The notes under the pieces are model-generated. The model did not search any database. It had not been told where the DNA came from and was given only the letters and a program-made list of their open reading frames with translations. Below, piece after piece: positions 34,076-43,344 of a stretch of 64,000 nucleotides of DNA. A program made the translations under genes and the position numbers. Position 1 is the first letter of the stretch. Each line of letters opens with the position of its first letter. The stretch comes from Treponema sp. (lineage in GTDB: Bacteria > Spirochaetota > Spirochaetia > Treponematales > Treponemataceae): the NCBI GenBank assembly GCA_024400915.1, contig JAKSLX010000003.1:133405-197404 (forward strand). Direction: 5' to 3'.

Positions 34076-35824
34076 ATGAAATCTACAATAAAATGCTTAA
34101 AAAAGCTTTTGCTTATAACACTTGGTTCTATACTGCTTTCAGTTTTTTCATACGCAAGAAGTCGTCAGGAAGTAATTCCTGCAGGGCATTGGATTTTTGA
34201 CAGCCTTGCAAGAATTGTCATGGATAGTGGAAGAACTGATTTTGTCTTTTATGGTCCAATGACACTTGGGGAAATAGACTATCATCTGAACAAAATTGAC
34301 TGTGAAAGCCTTTCCAAAGACGCAGCCCGTCAGTATGACACCATAAAGGAATATATTGAATACGAGACTCCAGTTTCTTTTGGAAGCGACATCCTTAAGA
34401 TTCAGGGGGAACTTGAAGTAAACCTGGAAGGCTATTACAAGAGCGAAGAGGAAATTGAACGGGTTTATGACTATCACAGGCAGAAGCCTCTTCTGAACAT
34501 TCCGGTAAAGATTACCATGCAGGACTATTTTGCCATGGCAATGGATGCATCTGTTCAGCAGACCCAGGGATACAGGATAAAGCATAAGAACTATTCAAAT
34601 GTTCCCCTTGCGGCTGATGCCTTTGACCTTAATTTTCCTCACAACTATTATTTTGCGGCCGGTCATGACTTTACGGAGAACACAGGTCTTTCCTTCATGT
34701 TTGGAACAATGCCTTCAAATTTTAACCGTTCCCTTTCCGGAAGCGTTGCACAGAGCGAATATTTTACGGGCGCCACCAGTGCAGATCTTTCCATCTGGTC
34801 CGGCAATTTCCGCTACAAGATGAATGTAAGCCAGTTCAATCCCGACAGGTACATGTACACTCACGAAATCGGCATGCTTCTTGGCTCAAAGCTTCAGTTT
34901 ACTGCAAGGGAATCCCTTTTTGTTTATGCACCTATGGAACTTCGCTATCTTGCCCCATGGAACATTTTCCACGGTTTTGCTGCCTGGAAGGACTACGAGA
35001 CAAGACGTGAGGGTGGTGAAAGCAATACCTGCGACTACATGTGCCTCAAGCTTGACTATGCGCCTGTAAGAAACACTAGGCTCTATGGAATCTTTGCTAT
35101 GGATCAGTTTCAGATGCCTACGGAAGCGGATGACCCTGATGACTGTACTCCACGTGGATTCGGCTTTCAGGCCGGTACGGAAGTTTTCATTCCTTTCGGA
35201 GAGGGTGCTTTCCATATCTGGCTTGAGGGAACCTATACGGATCCATATATGTACATAAAGGCAAGTCCTAACTGGTCTTTGGTAAGATACTATCAGGACC
35301 TTATGGGACCTATGCAGGATGACTTTTATACTGAATGGTATGGAACACCTTGGGGACCTGACACTGTGGGCGGAGAAATCTCCATTGGATATGAAAATGC
35401 AGGCAAATGGTCCGTGACATTGGATTATCTTTTCAAGGCATGTGGAGAATACAGCGGAGACAAGGTTTTCCGTGGTCTTGACTGGAACTGGAAGGACAGG
35501 GACAAGTCAAAGGAATCTGAGGCTGTTGCAAAAGGTTCTGATTCAAAATATAACAACTGGGCTTACCCTTCAAAGGACAATGACGGAAAGACTGATTCCA
35601 ATGGTAATGCTGATACCGCCAAGGACAGGCAGAACTACAGAACTCCACATGGAACTACCGAATACGTGAACAGAATCGCCCTCATGGGAACAATGTCGCC
35701 TGCAGATAACCTTTCCTTTATGGTTCAGCCGGCTTTTACCTATGTGATCAACTACGGAAATATTGAAGGAAGAACTTCAAAGGGCTTTGAGATTGCCGTA
35801 TCAATTTCAAAGAAATTCTATTGA
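34076..35824 (+). CDS. Wzi-like outer-membrane beta-barrel protein 1
   Basis: 582 residues with a signal peptide cleaved near residue 26. The N-terminal block GHWIFDSLARIVMDSGRTDF, followed by a PMTLGEIDYHL segment, resembles the soluble start of Wzi capsule-assembly proteins. The rest alternates aromatic and polar residues as in a beta-barrel and ends in KKFY with a terminal aromatic residue, as outer-membrane proteins do. No capsule genes are nearby. It is followed 25 bases later by a related gene. Assignment to the Wzi fold is from pattern only; an unrelated treponemal porin is the alternative. Confidence 0.6.
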   Translation: MKSTIKCLKKLLLITLGSILLSVFSYARSRQEVIPAGHWIFDSLARIVMDSGRTDFVFYGPMTLGEIDYHLNKIDCESLSKDAARQYDTIKEYIEYETPVSFGSDILKIQGELEVNLEGYYKSEEEIERVYDYHRQKPLLNIPVKITMQDYFAMAMDASVQQTQGYRIKHKNYSNVPLAADAFDLNFPHNYYFAAGHDFTENTGLSFMFGTMPSNFNRSLSGSVAQSEYFTGATSADLSIWSGNFRYKMNVSQFNPDRYMYTHEIGMLLGSKLQFTARESLFVYAPMELRYLAPWNIFHGFAAWKDYETRREGGESNTCDYMCLKLDYAPVRNTRLYGIFAMDQFQMPTEADDPDDCTPRGFGFQAGTEVFIPFGEGAFHIWLEGTYTDPYMYIKASPNWSLVRYYQDLMGPMQDDFYTEWYGTPWGPDTVGGEISIGYENAGKWSVTLDYLFKACGEYSGDKVFRGLDWNWKDRDKSKESEAVAKGSDSKYNNWAYPSKDNDGKTDSNGNADTAKDRQNYRTPHGTTEYVNRIALMGTMSPADNLSFMVQPAFTYVINYGNIEGRTSKGFEIAVSISKKFY

Positions 35825-35849
35825 TGGCGACAACTGATTTGGAGAATAT

Positions 35850-37652
35850 ATGATTAGGAAGAATGTAGCGGTCCTTGTGGCTGCCATAATCTGTTCCGGG
35901 GCCATGTTTGCCCAGGTAACGGTAGACCCTCAGAATGATTTTTATGACCTTGCCTTAAACTGGTACAACAGGGGGATAGTGGAAAGCCTTCCGCCGGTAA
36001 GGCCTTATCCTTATCAGAATGTAAAGGCCATAATTGACCAGGTGCTTGAAAATGGCACTGAAAGGGATAAAGAGGATGCAAGCCTTGTCTATGAACGCAT
36101 GACAGGAAAAAAGCTTTATGTCTATCTTGATGCTGATGGTTTCCTCAAGCTTGAAAAAGCAAAGAAAGATGGCGAAAATGAGTCTAATACAGGAAAAAAT
36201 ATCTATCTTTGCCCTGGTGTTCAGGGGGACAGACCCCTTTTTGAAGGCACAGACAGGGCATCTTTTGGCTACAGGATGGGAATTACGGTTTCAAAGCATC
36301 CTGACACGGACTTTAAGCCCATGTATTCAACTCCAGCTCATGATGCAATCTATGATCCATCGGAATTCGGCCCCCTTACCATGTATCTTGATGTAAATAC
36401 TGCCGTTGCATACGGAACCGAGAACCTCTTTGTTCAGGGTGGTATTTATAGGAATGGCTATGGAAAATGGCTTAACGAAGGTCTTGCCTTAAACGATTCA
36501 GGGTTTCACAAGACAAATCTTTCCATGACATGGATGGAAGGCAAGGTGTCGTATACCCAGCAGGTATCCATGCTTGGTTCTACATCTGCATATGATGGCA
36601 ACATAGGATCCTTGGGGGCGGGAAAGATATTGGGTTTCCATGCAATTTCCTATGAGGTTTGCGACTGGTTTGATTTTTCATTCTATGAAACCACTGTCAT
36701 AGGCAATCGTTTTGATATTTGTACTCTTCTGCCTGTTCCTTACATGATTTCGGAAGAACTTACGGGTGCCGGAGACGGCGTTTTTATGGGACTTGCTTTC
36801 AATGTAAAGCCTGTCAGTGGAATTACATGGGCAAATGATGTGATGGTGGACGATTTCCCAATTGATGAATTCCTTAAGGCTAACCTTGATTCAAAATACC
36901 GTTTGGCAGCAAAAACTGGAATCATCTGGACTCCGGAAGAAAGTGTCGTTGAAAAAGTCGGTTTAAGCTATACTGCCATTACTCCATATACCTACAGCCA
37001 CTGGGAATATGACAGACATTCGGACAAGGCTAAGATCGGGCCTGGCATGAACAACTATCAGGATTATACCAATAACGGAATAAAGATAGGTTCCCAGTAT
37101 GAGCCTGACAGTGATGCGATTCAGCTTTCCGTTGATCTAAGGCCCGTTAACCGTCTTAAAATGAATGTTCACGGTTCCCTTTCAAGACACGGAAACATCA
37201 GCGAAAGCCTTACGGATGAAGAAGCAGCGGAATATTTGAGCGCAGATAAGGGAACTTATGCAACTGACGGTTCCGTTTACCAGCACTCCATGTATTCTAA
37301 TCCAGACGGAAATCTTGGAAGACACGTTGATACTGCATGGAATCACCTTAATTTCATGACACAGGATCACATCATGACTACTGTGAAAATTGGCTCTCAG
37401 GCTGAATATCTTTTGAGCCGCAAAAGCAACGGTTCAAGCGTAACCTTGAAAGGTGGTTTCGACATTGAATATATCCATAACTACGGTGTCGGAAATGAAA
37501 TGTTCCCTGGACTGGGCAGTTCATATGATGGTGGAAAGACAGCTGCCGGTGGAGAAAAGGCTCTCGTCGAAAAATACCGCAAGGCTTGGGAAGATCAGCT
37601 TTGCAACAAAACAAATTTCTACTTCAATATTGGGGTTTCCATAAGGTATTAA
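35850..37652 (+). CDS. Wzi-like outer-membrane beta-barrel protein 2
   Basis: 600 residues, signal peptide ending in AMFAQ (about residue 22). The segment ESLPPVRPYPYQNVKAIIDQ is the Wzi-type N-terminal element, and the C-terminal half has strands rich in Tyr, Phe and Trp and ends in a barrel-like NIGVSIRY. It shares domain order with the preceding gene but is diverged. GGAG is five bases upstream of the ATG. thiI follows one base after its stop, so the outer-membrane pair and thiI are likely cotranscribed, which is unexpected functionally. Confidence 0.6.
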   Translation: MIRKNVAVLVAAIICSGAMFAQVTVDPQNDFYDLALNWYNRGIVESLPPVRPYPYQNVKAIIDQVLENGTERDKEDASLVYERMTGKKLYVYLDADGFLKLEKAKKDGENESNTGKNIYLCPGVQGDRPLFEGTDRASFGYRMGITVSKHPDTDFKPMYSTPAHDAIYDPSEFGPLTMYLDVNTAVAYGTENLFVQGGIYRNGYGKWLNEGLALNDSGFHKTNLSMTWMEGKVSYTQQVSMLGSTSAYDGNIGSLGAGKILGFHAISYEVCDWFDFSFYETTVIGNRFDICTLLPVPYMISEELTGAGDGVFMGLAFNVKPVSGITWANDVMVDDFPIDEFLKANLDSKYRLAAKTGIIWTPEESVVEKVGLSYTAITPYTYSHWEYDRHSDKAKIGPGMNNYQDYTNNGIKIGSQYEPDSDAIQLSVDLRPVNRLKMNVHGSLSRHGNISESLTDEEAAEYLSADKGTYATDGSVYQHSMYSNPDGNLGRHVDTAWNHLNFMTQDHIMTTVKIGSQAEYLLSRKSNGSSVTLKGGFDIEYIHNYGVGNEMFPGLGSSYDGGKTAAGGEKALVEKYRKAWEDQLCNKTNFYFNIGVSIRY

Positions 37653-37653
37653 A

Positions 37654-38889
37654 ATGAAAAACAGAGTAAAGAAAGAAATAGATTTTTCGGTTTATACAGA
37701 AACGTATCTTGGAAAGGTCGGTGAACTTACCCTCAAGGGAAGCAACATCAAGACCTTCGAAAAGCAGCTGGTAAATAATCTCCGCACAGCTTTGGAGACT
37801 GCAGATGCAAAGGTAAAGGTTCTTACGGGGCGTTTGTATGTCCACTGCACAAAGGAAAGCTGTGGTGCCGTTGAGTTTGCATTGGACCATCTCCTTGGAA
37901 TCACAGGCTGGGCTAAGGTTCAGAATGTGGAAAAGACAATGGAAGCCATTACTGAAGCCGTAAAGGTAGAAGGACTCAAGGCAAAGGCTGCAGGTGCCAA
38001 GACTTTCAAGATTGATGCCCGCCGCGAAGACAAGTCATTCCCTTTGAACTCCTACGAAATCTGCATTCAGGCTGCTGGCGTTCTTTTTGATGACGGAACC
38101 ATGGACGTTGATGTAAAGCATCCAGACTGCGTGATCAATGTTGAGGTTCGTGACAAAGCATACGTTTACTGTGCCCAGAAAAAGACGGGAAGAGGTCTTC
38201 CTGTAGGTGTCAGCGGCAAAGGCCTCCTTTTGCTTTCAGGCGGAATCGACAGTCCTGTTGCAGGTTACAGAATGATGAGACGCGGCATGCGGGTTGAGTG
38301 TGTCTACTTCCATAGCTATCCGTATACTTCAGAGGAAGCCCAGAAAAAAGTGCAGGACCTTGCAAAGACAATAGCCATGTACGGAATGGAAACCCACCTC
38401 AACGTTGTTCCTTTTACAGAAGTCCAGATGAAAATCAAGCAGAAGGCTCCAGAAGAATACAGCACACTCATGCTTCGACTCTGCATGATGAAGGTTGCTA
38501 ACATGATAGCAAAACATATTGGCAGCAATGCAATAATCACAGGTGAAAGCCTTGGTCAGGTAGCAAGCCAGACAAGCCAGAATCTTGCCGTTACTGAAAG
38601 TTTTGCCGAGCTTCCTTTGTATCGTCCCCTCATCGGCCTTGATAAGGAAGAAATCGTTGATACAGCCCTTGAAATCGGAACCTACGCAACTTCAATCCTT
38701 CCTTACGAAGACTGCTGCGTTCTTTTCAGTCCAAAGCATCCTGTTTTGCGCGCCGATGTGGAAGAATCAAGAAAAATCTACGAAGCCATGGAAATAGATG
38801 ATTTGGTTGCAAAATCTTTTGAAGAAAGGGAAATCATCCGATATTCTATAAGGGACGAAATTGCTTCCATGAAGGATTCTTCCCAGTAA
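37654..38889 (+). CDS. thiI: tRNA 4-thiouridine synthase ThiI
   Basis: Adenylates U8 of tRNA and inserts sulfur; also linked to thiamine synthesis in some bacteria. 411 residues: NFLD-like N-terminal region with VGELTLKGSNIKTFE, a THUMP domain (about 60-165) and a PP-loop ATPase domain with LLLLSGGIDSPVAGYRM. The C-terminal rhodanese domain found in E. coli ThiI is absent, as in the short bacterial form, so a separate sulfur carrier is needed. It begins one base after the outer-membrane gene. Confidence 0.93.
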   Translation: MKNRVKKEIDFSVYTETYLGKVGELTLKGSNIKTFEKQLVNNLRTALETADAKVKVLTGRLYVHCTKESCGAVEFALDHLLGITGWAKVQNVEKTMEAITEAVKVEGLKAKAAGAKTFKIDARREDKSFPLNSYEICIQAAGVLFDDGTMDVDVKHPDCVINVEVRDKAYVYCAQKKTGRGLPVGVSGKGLLLLSGGIDSPVAGYRMMRRGMRVECVYFHSYPYTSEEAQKKVQDLAKTIAMYGMETHLNVVPFTEVQMKIKQKAPEEYSTLMLRLCMMKVANMIAKHIGSNAIITGESLGQVASQTSQNLAVTESFAELPLYRPLIGLDKEEIVDTALEIGTYATSILPYEDCCVLFSPKHPVLRADVEESRKIYEAMEIDDLVAKSFEEREIIRYSIRDEIASMKDSSQ

Positions 38890-38895
38890 TAAAAT

Positions 38896-40017
38896 ATGAA
38901 AAGATTTTTTCTGTTGCTATGCTTGTCGTTTTTCTCACTTTCCTTTGCTCAGGAAGATGAAGCTGTTCCTGAACTTTTAAAGGGTGTGTGGATGAATTCC
39001 AGTCGTTATGTTGTCTTTGATAGCGGTTACAGCAATGGCAATGGGACAATTCCAATGATGGTGCTCCGGGCATTTTACCAATGGTATGATGATAGGGCTG
39101 CTGAACCACATGCCTATACTGAAAAAAACAAAAGACCACTCAACGATGCAACCCAAAGAAATTTACCGGAAGAAATCAGCGTTAAATTCATAGAGCTTAC
39201 TCCTCAGCTTTCAGGTGATAAAATTGTTCTTCAGGATGACGGTGATGAAGTTTCTGCAGATGGAGTTCCAAGCGGTGCGTGGAACATGCAGGTAAAGTAT
39301 CCTAGACGCAAGGAAATCTACAACATTCCTTTTGCTGTAATTGGCAATAAACTTTACCTTGATTTCATAATCAAGGAAGAAGATTCCGACAAGGTTCCCA
39401 AAGGTGCTTTCCTTGACGGTAACACAATGCAGAGCGGTAATCCTTTGAACGGATATTGGAAAGACAGCGGCAATGCTTCTGGTATTCTCATAAGTCCTCC
39501 GATCAATTCAAAGGAACTCATGTCTTATTACATCAACGAAAATTCTGTGTATCATATCCGCTACTGGAGAACCGATATGGATTACGACAGTGAAAAGGAA
39601 GCTGTATTTTCTGATGGAGAAGAGACCTATCGAGTTCCAAAACATCTTCGTGTAAGCGGGCAGACATTTACCTGCGTTAACGGCCGTGGTACAAGAATTC
39701 GCAACATAGAAAAAATTGAAGGACTTCCTTCTGAATATACACTGAATTCAATCCTGGTGAAAAAACATGGCAGCGATGACAATGGTGATGAATATTCCTA
39801 CAGCGTAAGGACTGCCACCATCTGTGCCATGGGTAAACCTTACCTTGAACTTGTTGAAGGTAAGACCATTGAAGAAATTTTAAAAGAAGATTCTAAAAAG
39901 AAATATCCAGATTCAGTACCTCTTTTCCCGCCTCACGGTGTTCTTGATTTTGACTGGAGCATCATTGAGGACCCTCCTGCCAACTGGAACATGCGCATGG
40001 AAGACTTGGGTAAATAA
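38896..40017 (+). CDS. Exported protein of unknown function
   Basis: 373 residues with a signal peptide cut after SFA (about residue 18). The mature part begins with LLKGVWMNSSRYVVFD and contains several short beta-rich stretches; no catalytic motif is recognisable. It starts six bases after thiI and so is probably in the same transcript. It is likely periplasmic or secreted. The stop at 40017 is followed by a new promoter for the next lipoprotein gene. Confidence 0.65.
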   Translation: MKRFFLLLCLSFFSLSFAQEDEAVPELLKGVWMNSSRYVVFDSGYSNGNGTIPMMVLRAFYQWYDDRAAEPHAYTEKNKRPLNDATQRNLPEEISVKFIELTPQLSGDKIVLQDDGDEVSADGVPSGAWNMQVKYPRRKEIYNIPFAVIGNKLYLDFIIKEEDSDKVPKGAFLDGNTMQSGNPLNGYWKDSGNASGILISPPINSKELMSYYINENSVYHIRYWRTDMDYDSEKEAVFSDGEETYRVPKHLRVSGQTFTCVNGRGTRIRNIEKIEGLPSEYTLNSILVKKHGSDDNGDEYSYSVRTATICAMGKPYLELVEGKTIEEILKEDSKKKYPDSVPLFPPHGVLDFDWSIIEDPPANWNMRMEDLGK

Positions 40018-40045
40018 AAGTTTTATTTCCTTGGTTTTCAACAAA

Positions 40046-40074
40046 TTGTTTTTTACTTGTTTTTACGCTATAAT
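40046..40074 (+). promoter_or_regulatory. Candidate promoter of the 40.1 kb lipoprotein
   Basis: TTGTTT (40046-40051) and TATAAT (40069-40074) with a 17-base spacer lie just ahead of the start at 40106, which has GGAG at 40095-40098. Confidence 0.55.
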
Positions 40075-40105
40075 CAACATATCAATTAGTTATTGGAGTA
40101 TTTAT

Positions 40106-40714
40106 ATGAATTTTTTTAAGAAAATGACTTGTGCTTTTGTTGTTGCATCGGTATTTGGTTTTGCAGGATGCAAAGTTACTGAAACTGAAGAAATTAGGAT
40201 CAGTGAACTTTCTGCAAATATCGGTGATGAATATTTCCAGCAGAAGGCTGTAGCTAAAGTATCTGATGATGCATCTGTCGGTCAGGATTCAAGTGTATCT
40301 AATATCTTCTCGTCTTTAAGTGGTTCTTCAACAGGAACTATGATTTATTCTACAAATTCTGTAACTGGTGAAAAAATCTTTGTTACCTATAGAGGAAAAA
40401 CTCCAAAGACTTATAGGACAGGTACTGCAAATACGGAGACCGTTGTTACTAATTTGTTGAACTATCTTGTTGAAGGAAATTCCAATAATCTTAAAGTTAA
40501 TGACTTTGCTTCTGCTGATGCAAATGTTACTTATTTTGACGGAACTGATTACTGGTATTCAACCTTGTGTACGATTATAATCAGTGGTCAGACAAATGGC
40601 AAAACACTTTCTTTGATAAATGGTTCCTTCAATTGTGATGTATACAAGAAGGGTGATTCAACTCAGAAGAAATCAGTTTCCGGCAGTATTAGTAATGTAG
40701 TTGGCATTCAGTAA
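40106..40714 (+). CDS. Predicted lipoprotein of unknown function
   Basis: 202 residues with a lipobox FAGC (cysteine 22). The ATG at 40106 is chosen because it has a ribosome binding site and its own promoter; the open frame extends back to 39938 within the previous gene but without a signal peptide there. The mature part is Ser/Thr-rich and beta-prone, with a VSGSIS-type pattern at the C-terminus. A strong terminator follows, so it is a single-gene transcript. No family recognised. Confidence 0.7.
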   Translation: MNFFKKMTCAFVVASVFGFAGCKVTETEEIRISELSANIGDEYFQQKAVAKVSDDASVGQDSSVSNIFSSLSGSSTGTMIYSTNSVTGEKIFVTYRGKTPKTYRTGTANTETVVTNLLNYLVEGNSNNLKVNDFASADANVTYFDGTDYWYSTLCTIIISGQTNGKTLSLINGSFNCDVYKKGDSTQKKSVSGSISNVVGIQ

Positions 40715-40757
40715 TCTGAAACTGCCATCTAGCTAAAATATTTTTTCATAAAAGATG

Positions 40758-40799
40758 CCCGGTGTAAGCATTCATTGCTTTTCATCGGGTTATTTTTTT
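40758..40799 (+). terminator. Rho-independent terminator
   Basis: GCCCGGTG pairs with CATCGGGT around an inner AAGCA/TGCTT stem (40766-40780 region), followed by TTATTTTTTT. It separates the lipoprotein gene from hrpB. Confidence 0.75.
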
Positions 40800-40836
40800 G
40801 TGAAAAATTACCTGAACTATTATATAATTTTTCAGA

Positions 40837-43158
40837 ATGAAAATTGATGAATCAAATCTGAATCAGTTCCCGGTTTTCAGCCACATAGGTGAAATATGCT
40901 CTGTTCTTAAGAATTCAAACAGTCATTGCATTGTTATTACTGCAGAAACGGGTGCAGGAAAGTCTACTGTTTTACCTTTAGGATTGCTTGAAAATTTTAA
41001 GGGCAACATTATCATGACTGAACCTAGACGACTTAGTGTACTGGGAACGGCAGGACGACTTGCAGATCTTGCAGGGGAAGAATGTGGAAAAACCGTAGGC
41101 TATAAAATTCGCCTTGAAAACAGGATTTCAAAAGAAACTCGTCTTCAGGTTGTAACGGAAGCAATCCTTGTCCGTATGCTACAGGAAGATTTTGCCATTG
41201 AAAATTTCAATGTTGTTGTACTGGACGAATTCCACGAACGGTCAGTTCATCTTGATTTGATTTCAGCTTTCCTAAAGGAAGCCCTTGAACTGCGTGATGA
41301 TCTGCATGTGGTAGTAATGAGTGCGACAATTGATGCCAAAAGAATTTCTTCCTACTTCAATGATGCTCCCATAGTAGAAATCCCTGGAAGGACTTTCCCT
41401 GTAGAAATCCATTATAAACCTAATGTTGGGATAGAATCTGCTGTTATAGACGCTTTTAATTCAAGCAATGAAGGCAATGTTCTTGTTTTTCTGCCTGGCA
41501 TTAAAGAAATAAGGAATTGCACGGAAAATCTAAGAACTCATTTTGGCGACGATTATTCCGTTGAGATTCTTACGCTGCATTCAAGCATAAGTATTGATGA
41601 ACAGAAAAGGGTTCTCAAGGAAAATGACAAGGGAACTAGAAGGATCATCGTTAGTTCAGCCATAGCAGAAACGTCACTTACGGTTCCAGATGTAACTTGT
41701 GTTGTTGACAGCGGACTATGTCGAATGAATGTCTTCAATCCTAATGTTGGAATGCAGAAACTTGTTACATTGAATGAGAGTGAATTTTCTGCGGCTCAAA
41801 GATCTGGCCGTGCAGGTAGAACCAAAGAAGGCAAGTGCATAAGGCTTTGGAGCAAGAATGATGTCAGGCAAAAGGAAGTACTTCCAGAAATTCTTAGATG
41901 CGAATTGTCATCTCTTGTCCTTGAATGTGCAGAACGCGGACAGATTGATCTTGACCGTATTGATTTTCTTGATAGGCCTTCAAAAGCATTCTGGAATGAA
42001 AGTATTTTCTTTCTTGAAAAATCTGGCATGATGAAAAATTCAAGGATCACAGATAAAGGCAGGGCTGTACTTAAGCTTGGAATGGACGTTAGGCTTGCGG
42101 GTCTTGTCCTCTCTGCAAGAGGAAATGGAGCCTTCATGGAATATGCAAAAAAAATCTTCCTTTCCCTTGAAAATAATACGTTAAAGGATTGGACTGATGT
42201 TTGTCATAGGCTTGAAAATTTTCCAATAAAACAAAACATAAAATATCAGAATGAGCAGATGCTGCTCCTTGAAGGTTACCCAAATCGTCTTGCTTTAAAG
42301 GTTTCAAATCCAGGAAATGCAAGGCAGGAATATCAGTTTACCAATGGCAGAAAAGCATTTCTTCATGGTTCTGTAAAAACAGATGCCCAATGGATTGTAG
42401 CCCTTGAAGTTGATGCAGGCGAAAGCAATGCCTTGATATATCGAGCAGAAGAAATTCAAGGGGAAGAATTTCTTAAATGGATTGAAGGTAATGCAGAATC
42501 AAAGTTCGAGTGCTATTTCAAGGATGGAAAGATCTATAAAGAAGAGCAGAAGGTTCTTGGCAAAATCTGCCTTTCATCAAAAAAACTTGTTCCTGATTCC
42601 GGCGACATTCTACCTGCGTGGAAAAATGAAGTTCAAAAAAAAGGACTTAAAGTTCTTCCTTTTGATGACAGGTCTGAAAATTTTCTTTTGCGCGTAGAAT
42701 ATTACAGACAGCAAAAGGATGAACAAGGAAGCTTAAATGATATGCTTGCAGATTCCATAGAAGAATGGCTTGGTCCTTTTATTACGGATGGGAAAAAACT
42801 TGATTCAAAAATCATTTACGATGCTCTCTATTGGTATCTTGACGGTTCAAAAATAGATGGGGAAGTTCCTTCACTTCTTGAATTTCCTAATGGAAGAAAG
42901 TTCAAGGTAATCTACGAAAAGAACGAAAGGATAAGGCCTGTTGTGGAAGTAATTATACAGAGGGTTTTCGGATGCTTTTCAACCCCAAAAGTAATGGGGC
43001 AGAATGTATTGCTAAAGCTGCTTTCTCCAGCTTCAAGACCCCTTCAGATTACGGAAGACCTTGAAAATTTCTGGACGACAAGCTGGCCTGAAATCTGCAA
43101 GGAAATGAAAGGTCGATATCCTAAGCACAACTGGGACTATAGGGTAGTTGAAAATTGA
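40837..43158 (+). CDS. hrpB: ATP-dependent RNA helicase HrpB
   Basis: 773 residues, DEAH-box family. Walker A AETGAGKST (36-44), the HrpB-type DEFH box in VVVLDEFHERSVHLDL (Asp130), SAT in VVMSATIDAKR, and QRSGRAGR in domain 2. The C-terminal HrpB domain is clear from LLKLLSPASRPLQITEDL and EMKGRYPKHNW. The molecular role of HrpB is not well settled (RNA metabolism). A TATAAT at 40823-40828 ends only eight bases before the ATG and no ribosome binding site is seen, so the message may be leaderless or nearly so. Confidence 0.92.
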   Translation: MKIDESNLNQFPVFSHIGEICSVLKNSNSHCIVITAETGAGKSTVLPLGLLENFKGNIIMTEPRRLSVLGTAGRLADLAGEECGKTVGYKIRLENRISKETRLQVVTEAILVRMLQEDFAIENFNVVVLDEFHERSVHLDLISAFLKEALELRDDLHVVVMSATIDAKRISSYFNDAPIVEIPGRTFPVEIHYKPNVGIESAVIDAFNSSNEGNVLVFLPGIKEIRNCTENLRTHFGDDYSVEILTLHSSISIDEQKRVLKENDKGTRRIIVSSAIAETSLTVPDVTCVVDSGLCRMNVFNPNVGMQKLVTLNESEFSAAQRSGRAGRTKEGKCIRLWSKNDVRQKEVLPEILRCELSSLVLECAERGQIDLDRIDFLDRPSKAFWNESIFFLEKSGMMKNSRITDKGRAVLKLGMDVRLAGLVLSARGNGAFMEYAKKIFLSLENNTLKDWTDVCHRLENFPIKQNIKYQNEQMLLLEGYPNRLALKVSNPGNARQEYQFTNGRKAFLHGSVKTDAQWIVALEVDAGESNALIYRAEEIQGEEFLKWIEGNAESKFECYFKDGKIYKEEQKVLGKICLSSKKLVPDSGDILPAWKNEVQKKGLKVLPFDDRSENFLLRVEYYRQQKDEQGSLNDMLADSIEEWLGPFITDGKKLDSKIIYDALYWYLDGSKIDGEVPSLLEFPNGRKFKVIYEKNERIRPVVEVIIQRVFGCFSTPKVMGQNVLLKLLSPASRPLQITEDLENFWTTSWPEICKEMKGRYPKHNWDYRVVEN

Positions 43159-43221
43159 AAGATGAAAGTTGAATTTCAACTAAAAATTTAATAGATGAAT
43201 CAAATGTAAAATCAAGAGGGA

Positions 43222-43322
43222 AGGTTGAGGATGGCTAAAACATACAAAGCCCGGAAAGATAGTTTCCTTGCCGGGCTTTGTATGTAGCGACGATATCTAG
43301 CGGTTTAGCCATTCTCAGACCT
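43222..43322. repeat. 101-base nested inverted repeat between hrpB and thrC
   Basis: Inner stem: 15 bases at 43240-43254 pair perfectly with 43271-43285 around a 16-base loop. Outer stem: ATGGCTAAA (43231-43239) pairs with TTTAGCCAT (43304-43312) and continues outward to about 43222 and 43322 with two wobble pairs and one bulge. An 18-base unpaired insert (43286-43303) lies on the 3' side. There is no T-run after either arm, so it is not a standard terminator, although it lies between convergent genes. Confidence 0.8.
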
Positions 43323-43344
43323 GACCGGTAGATTTTATATTTTG

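Noticed and set aside
43240..43285. The 15-base-pair hairpin as a Rho-independent terminator
   Set aside because: No T-run follows on either strand. It is listed as part of a nested inverted repeat instead.
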